Positions 34,000 through 45,533 of a DNA stretch of 64,000 bases are shown here, piece by piece. A program made the position numbers and the translations under genes. Numbering within the stretch: position 1 is the first letter of the stretch; every line of letters starts with the position of its first letter. The stretch lies in the NCBI GenBank assembly GCA_022606135.1, contig JABYQN010000003.1:1240001-1304000 (forward strand), written 5' to 3'. The stretch comes from Fomes fomentarius (Eukaryota; Basidiomycota; Agaricomycetes; Polyporales; Polyporaceae). The notes beneath the pieces are model-generated. The model searched no databases and was not told the DNA's origin. It saw nothing but the letters and a program-made list of their open reading frames with translations.

Positions 34000-36900
34000 C
34001 CACCAGCGAGGAGGACTTGTCCCTGTGGCACCAGCGCTGCTCCCACACCAACCTCAACGACCTGCGTGCTGTTGTGCGCAAGGGCCTTGTCCGCGGCCTC
34101 ACCATTCGCTCGAAATGCGCTCCGGACACTGTCTGCGAGCCGTGTCTTGCTGGAAAGCTCAACCGTCACTCCATCCCTCGTTTCGCGTCCAGGAAGCTCG
34201 TTCCCATCGCGCTGGTCCACACCGACCTCAAGGGCAAGCTCCCGGTTGCTACGCCCGAAGGTCATCTGTACTGGATGATTTTTGTGTGCGATGCGACGCG
34301 TTTCTGGGCCATCGCATTTCTGAAGCGCAAGAGTGACGCGTTTGCTGCGTTCAAGGTGTTCAAAGCATATGCTGAGAACTTGCCTTGGCCTGCGAATCAA
34401 GGCCACGCATGATGACAAGGGCAGCAAGTACATCGGCCAGGAGTACGCTGACTTCTGTGCTGAGCACGGCATCCATCGCCAGCACACAGAGCCGGACGAG
34501 CCGCATCAGAACGGTGTTGCGGAGCGAGCAAACCGCACCATTGCTGAGGGCGCAACAGCTCTCCTCTCTCAGGCCAAGCTGCCTCCATCGTTCTAGGGCC
34601 ACGCCGTCTCCACCTTTGTCCACACTCGCAACCGCATGCCTACCTCTGCGCTTGGTGGCGGCATCCCTTACACTGCCTGGAAACGCGATGGACGCAAACC
34701 AGATGTGTCCTACTTCCGCGTCTTCGGCTGCCTGGCTTATGTGCTTGTGCGCAAGAAGGACCGCAAAGCGCTGCAGCCTCACACACGCAAATGCATCTTT
34801 GTCGGCTATCCTGAGGGCACCAAAGCCTGGCGGTTCTGGGATCCAGCTGCAAAGAAATTCCTCATCTCCTCGCATGCTGTGTTCGACGAGCGCTGCTTCC
34901 CTGGTAACGCGCCCTCTATCAATGTCTTTGGACTGCCTCTGGACGGAGTGGACATTCCCAGCGACGGAGAGCATGCGGACAACGCACCCGATGACACTGA
35001 GGACGCGCCAGAGCTGCACGATCAGGGGGGAGACGATCCAGATGATCCTGCACCTCCTGCACCTCCTGCACCAGAAAACGCTCCGCCCGCACCTCCTGCA
35101 CTGCAAAATGCTCCGCCTGCACCTCCAGAGCCGCGCGCACCATCCCCGGATGCACCACCACGCAGTCCGAGTCCTCCAGCACCTCCAGCACCTCCTGCGC
35201 CGCGCGTTGCACCTCCACCTCGCCCAGCATCTCGCTCAGGCGCGCCGTCTGCCCACCATGAAGCTGACGGTCATGGCGGCTTCAGGCCATATCCTGCGCT
35301 CGCATGCAAGCTCCCAGCACGCTCCACTCACTACACAGGCTCACTGAACAACCAGCAGCTCGAGCAAGAGAACCGTGTTTCCGCAGTGCCTGCGCATCCA
35401 CACTCCGTCACCTGCTCCCACTCCAGAGCCCTCTGAGCGCGACAACACTCCACAGCGCAACTCGCCTTCACCAGACCCGCTCATTGACGCACCAGTCGAC
35501 CCAATCCCAGTCCAATTCCACGCATACCGCTCTCCTTCACCTCCGCCGTCTCCAACATCCTCAGACAATGAGCTTGACCTCCTTGGACACGATCACGAGG
35601 ACGGACTGGAGTGCACTGTTGAAGCGATGCTTGCGGGCATTGAGCATGTCTACACCGGTGAGCGCGACGACTTCCTGTCATACGACGATGCACTGAAGGT
35701 CGCATTCGAGTCTGTGGTTGAGCATGCGTTCAAGGCAGTGCAGGAGCAGCACGGTGAGCCACGCTCTATCTCTGATGCGATGAGGCTTCCGCCGGACGAG
35801 CGCGACAAGTGGCTCAAGGCTGCGCAGGACGAGATCCAGTCCCTTGTTGAGAACGGCACCTTTGAGCTTGTGCAGCTTCCGCCCGGTCGCAAAGCTATTG
35901 GCTCGCGCTGGGTGTTCCGCGTCAAGCGCAATGCGGACGGCTCCATTGAGCGATACAAGGGCCGTCTTGTCGCAAAGGGCTTCTCCCAGCGCCCTGGCTT
36001 CGACTACAACGAGACCTTTGCTCCTACACCCAAGTGGGCCTCCATCCGCGCTATCCTCGCTCTTGCGGCACTCGAAGACCTCGAACTCGAGTCTGTGGAC
36101 ATCTCCTCTGCCTATCTCAACGGCGAGCTCAAGGAGGAGGTCTACATGCAGCAACCCGAGGGCTTTGAGGAGAAGACTCCGCAGTGGGTCTGGCGCCTCC
36201 GCAAGGCTCTCTATGGCCTCAAGCAGGCTGGCCGCTGCTGGCACGAGAAGCTGCATGAGGTCCTGCTCAAGCTCGGATTTTCACGCCTGGTCTGCGAGCA
36301 CAGTGTCTGGGTCTATCTGCGCGACGGAGTGCGTCTCATCATCCCTGTCTTTGTTGATGACATCACCATTGCTGGCAAGTCCAAAGTGGCCATCCAGCGT
36401 GTCAAGGACGACCTCCGCACGCACTTCAAATTGCGAGACCTTGGTCCGACGTCCTGGCTCCTGGGTGTCAAGATTGAGCGCGACCGCTCAAGGCGTTCCC
36501 TGTCTATTTCACAGCGCCAGTACGCCCTTGACATCCTTGACCGCTATGGCTTTGCAGACTGTGACCCGGTGGGCACTCCCATGGACCCAGGCCTCCGTCT
36601 CAGTGCAGAGATGGCTCCCTCGTCGCCAGCTGATGTGCGCGACATGCAGGACATCCCCTACAACCAGGCTGTTGGCTCTCTGTTCTATCTTGCAGTCGCA
36701 ACGCGCCCAGACATCTCTCGCACTGTAGGCAACCTTGCGCGTTTCTCCCAGAATCCCGGGATGACGCACTGGAAGGCCGTCAAGCACCTCTTCTGCTACA
36801 TCAAGGGCACACTCGACTACAAGCTCACCTACTCCCCTTCACCCAACGCTGAGCTCTTCACCTCCTTCACCGATGCGGACCATGCTGGCTGTCCTGACAC

Positions 36901-37321
36901 TGGTCGCTCCACATCTGGCTATGTGATCAAGATGGGCACCGGTGCGATGTCCTGGTCGAGTCGTCTGCAGACAATTGTTGCGCTGTCCACCACAGAAGCA
37001 GAATTCGTTGCAGCAGTCTCCACTGGCCAGGAGATGCTTTGGCTTTGCAACCTGCTCACAGAGTTTGGCTTCGATGTCTCCTTCGCATCCAAGCTCCGCA
37101 TCAACAACCTTTCCGCCCTCTCTGTTGCAAAAAATCCTGAGCACCATGGGCGCATGAAGCACCTCGATCTGCACTTCTACTGGCTGCGGGACGAAGTAGC
37201 CAAAGGGCGGATTGAGATTGAGCACCTCCGCACTTCGGACATGCCGGCGGACATCCTCACTAAGTCGCTGCCCAAGCCCAAGGTGCTGGAGATGGTGAAG
37301 ATGCTTGGGCTGGGGACTTGA
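33925..37321 (+). pseudogene. copia pol remnant of element 1, right arm (IN-RT-RNase H)
   Basis: Frames are 33942-34412 (integrase head and start of core), 34333-34596 (rest of core), 34597-35436 (integrase C-terminus and Pro/Ala-rich linker) and 35375-37321 (RT and RNase H). Breaks: an extra T near 34380, an amber codon at 34594-34596, an extra T in 35378-35380, and AAC for the RNase H Asp codon at 37103-37105. The RT catalytic motif is FVDD. The C-terminus DMPADILTKSLPKPK is the usual copia ending. Confidence 0.92.
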
Positions 37322-37327
37322 CTGGTC

Positions 37328-37335
37328 AGGGGGAG
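37328..37335 (+). promoter_or_regulatory. Polypurine tract of element 1, right arm
   Basis: AGGGGGAG lies seven bases after the pol stop and directly before the 3' LTR. Confidence 0.8.
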
Positions 37336-37790
37336 TGTTGGACCTCATGGGTCTTGTGCCCTAGCCAAGTCCATGGTTTGTTTTCATTCAGTCTTCTGCA
37401 CATTCCCTAATTCCTTCACTGCACCATTATCTTCGCCGATTTTTTCCCTCCTTCCCTATTCGACCTGTGGCTGTGCAAATATTCACACAGGGTCGCGACG
37501 GGCGCCCCACGCCTCGGTTAAGAGCGCTAGCCCGTGCATTGACTCCTGCGCCCTCCATGAATTTTTCTTTGAGCGCTTCTGTATGTTTTGTTGATTCCCA
37601 TGTTTGGAAGTACTGTATAGTTGTTTCCCACGCGCTCCTGCGCCGTAGACAGTCGCTGTGTCAAGCTCTGGTGTCTCTCAGACTTCACAGAGCTCGACAT
37701 AGGTGGGTAGTATTATTTCTGCAATATATCAGATTTCACAGAGCTCGACATAGGCCATTGTGATTGCTCTGAGGCACACTGCAGTCAACA
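37336..37790 (+). repeat. 3' LTR of element 1, right arm (455 bp)
   Basis: It runs from TGTTGGACC to GTCAACA. Its two 51-bp units begin at 37680 (AGACTTCACAGAGCTCGACA) and 37731 (AGATTTCACAGAGCTCGACA). Confidence 0.93.
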
Positions 37791-40700
37791 AGTGCACCTG
37801 GCGGTGTTTCTGGCTCATCCAGCTCATAGGCTGGGTCAGCCACATTTACACTCATTGGGGACCCTGGCCACACATGGTTGAGCTCGCAGACCTAATGCCA
37901 TTACCCATTGATGAGACAACGTTTGAGCTGGTCTTCTTAACCAGTTCAGCTGGTGAGTACCAGCATGAATCAGCATGCCATCATACTGATCATGTTGGCC
38001 CTTCTTAGCATGTGAGTATTTGTGGCATGCAGCTCCCAGAACAAGATATGCCTCACAATTTGGACATGTCCTTTGTATTCTAGAAATATACCCAAATGTT
38101 GAAGCAGTATTAGGTACATTTTATGTCTTCACCTCATCCCATCGATCTTTAAGATCATCCTCTGTAGCAAACCAGGACGGCCAAGCGCACACTCTCGCTA
38201 TGATTGGTTTCTGCAAGGATTTCAAGCCTGTGAATTCAGCACAACCTTCATTATGCACTGTGTTACTCATGGGGTGAAATAGGATTGGGTGGCGTCATTA
38301 CCTAACCACCTTTAGTTCAATGATAAGAACTTAGAGACGCAGATAACTATGTTCGAGACCTCATTGAACTCAGGCATGTGGTGGTTTTGCTTCATGCATG
38401 CTATGTACTCTTGCTGTTCTCTCAGTGTACTCGAGGTAAGTTTCCACTCCCACTCAGTAGCTGTGCTGATCGGTTGGAACACCATTTGACAATGACCCTC
38501 TGTGCTTGATAGGGGGAAGGCATGCTCACGGAACCGGTACCATGGATTCACGACCAGTTGAAGCTCATATTCAATGCCGCTGGTACACGCACCAGGACTT
38601 CCATCCTTTGTACGTACTTGCAGCATAAACTATCCTCTGCAGACGGCATTAATCTGACTCACGCTCCAATATTCTCCTTGTGTTTCCACGCATGCATGCG
38701 ATCAGCCGCATATGCACTTTGGGTGAGTTTTAGAACACTTTGCATAGCCGTAGATCTGTTAACACTAGTCTGTTTTGACAGTCCTACAGCAAGTACAGCC
38801 CCAACAACCCGCAGATACATGTCTGGGACCTTGCCTTTGAAAGGTTATGGGGGTTTAGAGTCATCCTGCTGAAGGAAGGGAAGTAGTCAGCACAGGTCCA
38901 TGAGGGCATGACAATGATTGAGCTAGTAGGCGACAAGCCTCGCCAGCTGACATGGACAGTGATGACGATGACCTCTGGTGCGCTACCTCTCTATCTGTCT
39001 GGGAAACTGGGGTCTGGGTCAGTGCTGCTTCGAGAATGGTATGGATCAGAGGCAAGCCATCATCTTCACTGGTAGACGACTGTAAGTCAGTGTCGTCCAT
39101 AAGAAATAGAGGCTCGTTGGTGGGAGGGGCAACACCACTAGCCAGACTGCTCGTAGCACTTTGGCCGAGTGCAAGACCATGAAGCTCAGGGGTTAGCCCC
39201 AAGCCTGATGTTCCAAGAGAAGAGAGAGAGAGAGGAGTGCAAACTGGGCATGCTGCAGGATCAATCTGGGGGACCTTGACAGATTCCTCGGGGCTCTGTG
39301 GTGAGCGCAGATGCACACACAATGAAGAAGTGCTTTGGTGTGGGGGGGTTATGGGAGTACTCGTAATCAGTGTGGCAATTGCAAGATGCACAATCAGGGC
39401 ACCATTCGGGCTGGCATATGAACCACCCATCATCGAACTGCTTGTGCCGGCCAGCCATCTCAAGCCAGCGACGATCAAAGAGACACAGTGGTCCACATGG
39501 GTGGAGAGCACTGTGACAAGCACAATGGGGCTGGATATCCAACACAGCCAAAGGCAAGTCTATGTCACCCCAGTGTGGTGCTAAAACAGTAATGAGGATC
39601 AACAACATGACTCACAGGAAAGCTATGAAATACTTGCCAATAACCAGAAGAGCAGTACTTTTGCTTGCTGGATGACTCAAAAGCTTAAGTGCCTTGTCAA
39701 TCGTAAGTTGGTGACCATGGATTTTGCTCACATACTTGATCAGAAAGGCTCCTTGACCAGAGCGGACTGTCTGTGGCCCCATGAGAATCCAGGGTAAGGC
39801 ATGAAAGCTCCCAGATGATACAGCTGCTTGTTTGGCAGAAGGGGGAGGGGATAGGGAACACTGCAGACAGGCAAAGTGGTCGTGAACTGTGCGGTCAACA
39901 AAGTTGTAGATTGGAACATCATGAGCTCCAGTAATAGTTAGTAGTGGAGATGAGGAGGTTATGTTTTTTTAGGAGCACAAGAAGGGCATCAAGGTCTTTG
40001 GGGAACAAACAAAGATGAAGCAAGGGGATCGGAGCATGTTTCAGACCATGTACGATTCCTGGAGTGTCCTGCATTATACCAGTCATTAAGAGATGATTGA
40101 GTCATACCACAGTGAATAACTTACAGACAGAGGGATGATTGCAATGTCAAGCTTAGTTTTGGTGATAATGAGCCCTGCAGCCAAGCTCACACCTGCAGCT
40201 GCCACGTAGGAAGGAAGCGGACCATGGGTGACTTTGATGGTATTTGCTCCTGCATGCTGTGGCAGGTTGCATTGGGCGCTTGCTGCTCACTGCTGTGAAA
40301 CATTGAGTCCTGTGGCCATTGGCAGTTGTAATACAGTGATTGGGTTAACTTGGCTAAGAGGAATACCCATTGGGGAAATCAGAAGCAAAAGCATGGGCTG
40401 CAAAGACATAGTGAAGGGGTTTGGCATAAGAGAGGAAGGAGTAGAGGAGGACATAGTAGATGAGGGAGGCATAGGTGATGAAGACATAGACATCACAGGC
40501 ATAGAGGAGAGCAAGGAAGAAGAGGGAGGCATAGATGAGGACACCATAGGTGGGTTTGGTGAGGGAACACCAGCAGATGACATTGCTGCAGCTTGATAAG
40601 TATGGTTCATAAAGGTTGCAGTAGGTGCTGCAGAGAGCTCTTGAGTGTAGCTATAACACATGTACAGGTCACAAAATGCACATGCACAACAAGGGCAAAT

Positions 40701-42641
40701 CATACCCGACGACATGTTGTGTCGCTTCTTGACCACACACACAGAGTGCACGAGGATTGTTGTGCTCATTTGGGTTGGTCTAGTAGGCATGAATTGAGGT
40801 ATGTACACAGAAGAGCACTCGACAACATACAGAGTAGAACCCTCTACAGTAAACAACACTTGGGCATGACAATCATCCCTGAAGTGATGATATTGCAGAT
40901 CACTGGTCTTGTTCAGAAAGAGGTGCAAGCTCTGCAGTATGATTGTACCATGGATGCCCACAGAGACTGCATAAATGCTGAGCTGAGGTAGGGATCTACA
41001 TATGCACCTTGAGGATACTGGGCAAATAAACTACCAGGCATTTGCCACTCACAACGATAATACTGTGCCCAAAATGGCAACCCATGCCCGACATGCACAC
41101 CCAGGGAGAGCACACTGAGTGTGAGGATACAGAGGAAGAGTGTGTGACATTGCAGGTTATAGGATTGTGAGCTATAAAGAACAAAGATTTGTTGAGTATT
41201 GAAGGGTGAAAGTGCAGAAGGCCAATAAGTGAGGCAGGCAAGGATGCCAAGATGAGCCGAGGTATAGCTTACATCATCATCCTTGGGAATCCCAAGGATT
41301 TACCAGGCAGTCTGAATGTAAAGGACAAACGACTACTTGTGTACAAACCCATGTACATAACTTACTACTGATAGCTGTTGTTGCGTGCACAATCAATACT
41401 AAGGCTTGATGTAGCACTTCCAAGGAGGTGAAACTTACTTACTTGAACAGCACAAGGGAACGTGTACACAATGTATGCATTACAGAGCAACTTAATGCTA
41501 AGTCTGTCTTGAGGGCAGCACACACACCTCAAGCAAGGCAGAGTCAACAGAAGGTGGGCTATGCAGGTCTAAATTTGGAAATAAGTAACAGTTGGCACTA
41601 CATGCATTTGTCACATTCTTATGCTGTGAACATGTTCATTACATGTCTTGCCACCCCACCTTTTCCTCACAAACCTGAAGTCCTTAGGGTCTTGAGTGAT
41701 TTTTGTGAATGTCTGAGAGCAGATCACTCTCTGTTTCCATACTGATCAGGATAATGTTTGCAACACACAGAAGAGCACTTGGGAGAGACAGACAGATGTA
41801 CAGACTGTTCTTTCTGTTCCAAGTATGGTAGGGTACAAGCTATTGGAACATGAGATTCTTGGTGCAACTGATGGCCCATACAACCTAGATGATATCCTAT
41901 CAATATATAATGAGCCCCTGCATATCACCTCTTACAGACCACCTAGTACCTCATTTACACTGCCCACCAAGTTCTATAAGTGGGCTGTAAGTGAATCTGA
42001 GGGCATTAAGGGAGTATCTGGGTGATAAGCCCTAGTTATCAGCAGACCTGAGCAATCCAAGAGTAAGTAAATATGTATGACCCAGTATCTGAGCACTATA
42101 AGTGGGAGATTATAGATGTGGGCTAATTTGCCAAAAATGCAGGCTTGGGCACAGGGAGGGACCAGAAAAGGGTTCCCACCAGTGAGAATTGAACCTGCAC
42201 TACCACAGACACAATGCATCAAATGAGATCCTTCAGAACACTACACTAAAGCTCCTTGTAACTCTGCCTGAGTATCTACAATACAATACTGTCTCTGCTG
42301 GACTTGAACATTGTGCCTTTGTTTTGTTTTAGACATATAGTGTGTTATTATACATGCCCAAACAAAAATGTGTGCAGATTCATTGGGTCCTCAGTTATTG
42401 ACCAGTCTCCAGTCTGATCAACTGTCCATGACCAGCATATCTTGTGCTGATGATGTGAGAAAAGAATGTGAGGTATCTACTATCCATAGTAATATCATAA
42501 TTGAAGTAAATCTCCCTGCCATATGTATCATATATCATGAAATCACTGGATGGGTGCCTGATCACAACAAGGATTTCAAGTGGTGTCTTCAATGGGTACA
42601 CCATTCCTTCTGCATCTTCAGATATTCTCATATGTGTAGTA
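37791..42641. other. CpG-poor unassigned DNA with no intact gene
   Basis: The palindrome ends and AT-richer sequence begins. Open frames up to 224 codons exist on the minus strand (38861-39523, 40287-40961) but are rich in Ser, Met and Pro and match no family I know. A Ser/Met/Pro-rich repeat-like stretch covers 40400-40580. CpG is scarce and TpG/CpA common, the pattern left by cytosine deamination in methylated repeats. I read it as old transposon debris. Confidence 0.45.
42140..42256 (-). repeat. Possible tRNA-derived SINE head
   Basis: On the minus strand a box-A-like GGAGCTTTAGTGTAGTG (starting at 42255) is followed about 45 nt later by a box-B-like GGTTCAATTCTCACT (42195-42181). This order and spacing fit a tRNA-derived RNA polymerase III promoter. 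No cloverleaf with a CCA-ready acceptor stem is evident, so it is not a working tRNA gene. Boundaries are approximate. Confidence 0.35.
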
Positions 42642-42853
42642 CAGTGGCTTACAAAACTGCTTCCAGAAATGGTCCTTTAGCACCATTTTGTCAATATCTC
42701 TGTAACTACATGTCAGAATAATATAATATAATATTTGTCTGATTTATATGCTTCCTGGCTTTCCAACGCCATTTGAATCAAGAAAAACGAATGGGAGCTT
42801 GTTGGGATACAGTACATTCCTTGACCACAACCCTTGGAAACAGTTTTATAACA
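42642..42853 (+). repeat. Left terminal inverted repeat of the Tc1 element
   Basis: It pairs with 44049-44260. It contains an outer TACAAAACTGCTTCCAG (42650-42666) and, near the inner edge, its inverted form TTGGAAACAGTTTTATA, so each terminal repeat is itself partly palindromic. Confidence 0.85.
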
Positions 42854-42882
42854 CACATTTCAGAGAGGTGAGATATACACCT

Positions 42883-43902
42883 CTAGTACTTGGTGTAGTC
42901 CCCCTTTGCCTGCAAAACTGCATCAACCCTACTAGGCATGCTCTCCACCAGTTTCTGACACTCCTGCTCTGAGATGGCCTCCCACTCCACCTGTACTCTC
43001 TCCCATAACACCTTCATTGATGTTGGAGGGTTTTCATATGTTGCAAGCTTCTGTTTGAGGACACCCCAGAGATGCTTGATGGGGTTGAGATCTGGAGACT
43101 GAAGGGGCTAGTCCATGACTTGAATCTTGTTCTCTTTGAAGCACCGTTTGGCCTTTTTGCTTGTATGCTTGAGGTTGTTGTCCTGCTGGAAGGTGATTTT
43201 GTTGACACTGAATTCCTGATGATAAAGGGAATTCAGCAGCTCCTTCTTGATGATCTCCATGTAGAAGTCGGCATCCATCTTGCCATCAATCCTGCATGAG
43301 TGGCCTGTCCCATACCCTCTGAAACAGCCACAAATTATCAAACGTCCCCCACTATGCTTGAGTGTCCCATCCACCATTTGGTCGCTGAGCCCTGTTCCCT
43401 GCTTCTTCCACACATACTTCCTCCCATCTGACCCCACCCTGTTGATTTTGGTCTCATCTGACCAAACCACCCTCTTCCAGTCCTCCACAGTCTTGTCTTT
43501 CTTGGAAAGAGCAAAGGCATACCGCTTCTGCCTATGCTTCTGGCTAAGGATGGGCCATTTCTTCTTTGTTACAGCCAGCATCCCTGCCCGCTTCAGTGCA
43601 CGGCGAATTGTTTGGACAGAGACCTTTCTAAGAAAGGTATCCTTAATGGCACTGTGCACTTGGGTAGCAGTATCAGCCTGGCCAGTCTCAATAAGGCAGG
43701 TAGCATGGCAGATATTGGTGGGAGAAAGGAGGGAAGGATGGCTGCCCTTGGATTTGTGGACTCCAGGACAGTGAGCAGAGCATATTTTGCTGATCTGGCC
43801 TCTGCTGACACCAGTTTTAGCATGAATGACAGAGATGGAGAGCTTTTGTTGGGAAAGATGGATGATGTTGTTGACAGTGGTATCAGAAAGTGCTAGAGGC
43901 AT
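42883..43902 (-). pseudogene. Tc1-type transposase, broken by amber codon and catalytic Glu to Lys
   Basis: From MPLALSDTT at 43902 to TAG at 42883 the frame has 340 codons, the normal Tc1 length. Helix-turn-helix segments (NNIIHLSQQKLSISVIHAKTG, and the Tc3_2-like SVQTIRRALKRAGM) precede the DDE_3 domain. The first Asp is in WSDETKINRVG, the second in FQQDNNLKHTSKKAK. The third acidic residue, normally in SPDLNPIEHLW, is Lys here (NPIKHLW). A TAG at 43110-43108 stands where the family has Trp. Both changes are G-to-A on the coding strand. The enzyme is therefore inactive. Confidence 0.9.
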
Positions 43903-44048
43903 GATGGTGTAGGTGTGAAAGGTGTTTTGCAGCAGATGATGATGTGGCATGACATGATTAAACATTATGTAATGTTTTCTCACCATACCATGTGACTTTC
44001 AATCTCAAATTGGCCAGTCATGACTCAGATGTGTGCACCCTGAGCACA

Positions 44049-44260
44049 TGTTACAAAACTGTTTCCAGGAGTTGTGGTCAAAGAATGTACTGTATCCCAG
44101 CAAACTCCCATTCGTTTTTTTTGATTCAAATGGCGTTGGAAAGCCAGGAAGCATACAAATCAGACGGATATTGAATCATATTACTCCGATGTGTAGTTAT
44201 GGAGATATTGACAAAATGGCGCCGGAGGACCATTTCTGGAAACAGTTTTGTAAGCCACTG
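44049..44260 (-). repeat. Right terminal inverted repeat of the Tc1 element
   Basis: Reverse-complement partner of 42642-42853, with outer and inner copies of the TACAAAACTGTTTCCAG-type site in opposite orientation. Confidence 0.85.
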
Positions 44261-44262
44261 TA

Positions 44263-45533
44263 TATCAGTTAATTTACATGCTGGCTGCATCTCGTAGGGT
44301 TGGCATAGTTGCTGTGTGACCTCACACCTGTATGGCTACAGATATGAGTAGATCAAGCTGTACCCAATACTGTTCTGCCCAATCAAGAGCCTGTAGTAAC
44401 ACATATGTCATAGTTCACATGGACCCATAATCATATTACATAAGCAACCATACAGTGCGGGTTTCTTCATTCTTTGCAAGTATCACTGAGAGATGGTGTA
44501 AATTGGGGTTGATAATGGACACAATCACCTGTTGAGAAGTTATGGTACACCAATAGTGAAGTATGATCTTGGTCAAGGTACACAGATACATTGGGTGTCA
44601 GGAGAGCAGCTGCAATGTTTGCATGTAGGCATATTTGTCTGTCTGTCACAAAGTTTTTAGTCAAGCACATATGCACCAAGAGGTTGGGGTGTGTGTGTAA
44701 ATATACAGAGATACCTTTTGGGTAGCTCAATCTTGTTTTTTGGGTAGCATATCTTCAAATCTATTGATATCTCCAATAGAGACAGCTTGAAAATGGTATA
44801 GCATTGGTTCCATAGTGACTGAAGTGAAAAGACACTTGATATCATGGCATTGGATGACCTCTTTAACCTGCTTGGGGCCAAGACCACTTCATTGTCCCTT
44901 CTTCCATGTCTTTGCCATTAATACTCATCCAGGCTAGTGCAGACATAGACACAAAGTGAACATAGAGTTGTCTTTATTACCAGATACTAGACATGTTTGG
45001 CTGTAATTTGATGGCACTTTCTTACAAGTGATGTTTCCTCCCTGTGGACTGTGGCCACATACTGCTTAGCCTACAGATGAGCAGTTTGAATAGGCTGGTA
45101 TAATTGTGTACTTGGGCCCTAACCATAACCTGTCATCAGATCAAGCCTCTGTTAAGATTGAGGTGTCAGTGCTTGCAGCATTCAAGTGCACAAACAGAGA
45201 CACAAGGTGATGTCAGATAAATTAGGGTTCTATTTTTAAGAAGAAGATAGGAAGTGAGATATAAAACAGAAGATCGAAGCTGAGGTTCCTTGATGGAAAC
45301 CTCAGCCAGTTAGATACATGGCACAGCCCTTGCTGACTAAAGTAGCACAGCTACAGGATGACAAAGACAAGAACTATGAATAGTCTGTAACTAGGAGACC
45401 AGAGATATAAATAGCATGGATGATAAAGATGGTCATAATTAAAACTGAGACATAAGACTGATGATGCAAGTATGTGATAACTGTGATAACAAAAGGTGAT
45501 GGTGAGAAACAACCAGGTGCTGGGATTGAAACA
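44263..45533. repeat. Degraded DNA; possible Ty3 LTR at its right end
   Basis: No gene is visible. At its right edge the minus strand reads AAGGGGAG (45541-45534) followed by TGTTTCAATCCC, which looks like a polypurine tract and LTR start of a Ty3-type element running leftward. The other end of such an LTR could not be placed. Confidence 0.3.

Larger units (their letters stand above)
16774..37790. repeat. 21-kb palindrome 1 (inverted duplication) built on copia element 1
   Basis: Every feature from 16774 to 27079 reappears in reverse complement from 37790 down to 27485; paired positions sum to 54564 throughout. Arms are about 10.3 kb and the unpaired centre about 405 bp. Each arm runs from the outside inward as a full copia element with both LTRs, then a 4.8-kb segment, then the start of an LTR. 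I found only three substitutions between arms: 18398/36166, 19326/35238 and 26856/27708. Both outer ends stop exactly at LTR termini with unrelated DNA beyond. Confidence 0.95.
32316..37790 (+). mobile_element. Ty1-copia LTR retrotransposon, element 1, right-arm copy (defective)
   Basis: Mirror copy of the left-arm element, reading left to right, with the same deletion, frameshifts, amber codon and RNase H substitution. Flanks are TTGTA on the left (inside the palindrome) and AGTGC on the right, with no duplication. Only two base differences from its partner were found within the element. Confidence 0.93.
42642..44260 (-). mobile_element. Tc1/mariner-type DNA transposon with 212-bp terminal inverted repeats
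   Basis: The ends read CAGTGGCTTACAAAACTG in inverted orientation at 42642 and 44260 and are flanked by TA on both sides (42640-42641 and 44261-44262), the mariner target duplication. The inverted repeats are about 212 bp (42642-42853 and 44049-44260) and clearly diverged from each other. A single transposase reading frame lies between them. Confidence 0.9.

Noticed and set aside
33869..34000. Programmed -1 frameshift between gag and pol
   Set aside because: No slippery heptamer or clear downstream structure is visible; an inherited indel in the protease explains the offset more simply. Kept only as a question in the findings.
37500..37560. tRNA-like stretch in the LTR (GCCTCGGTTAAGAGCGCTAG)
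   Set aside because: It resembles a D-arm but has no box B or acceptor stem at the right distance, and it is part of the LTR in every copy.
38861..39523. 220-codon minus-strand frame as a host gene
   Set aside because: No domain, no plausible start context or intron signals, and surrounded by degraded repeat sequence.
40287..40961. 224-codon minus-strand frame as a host gene
   Set aside because: Composition is dominated by Ser, Met and Pro repeats, it lies in CpG-poor repeat debris, and it shows no conserved motif.
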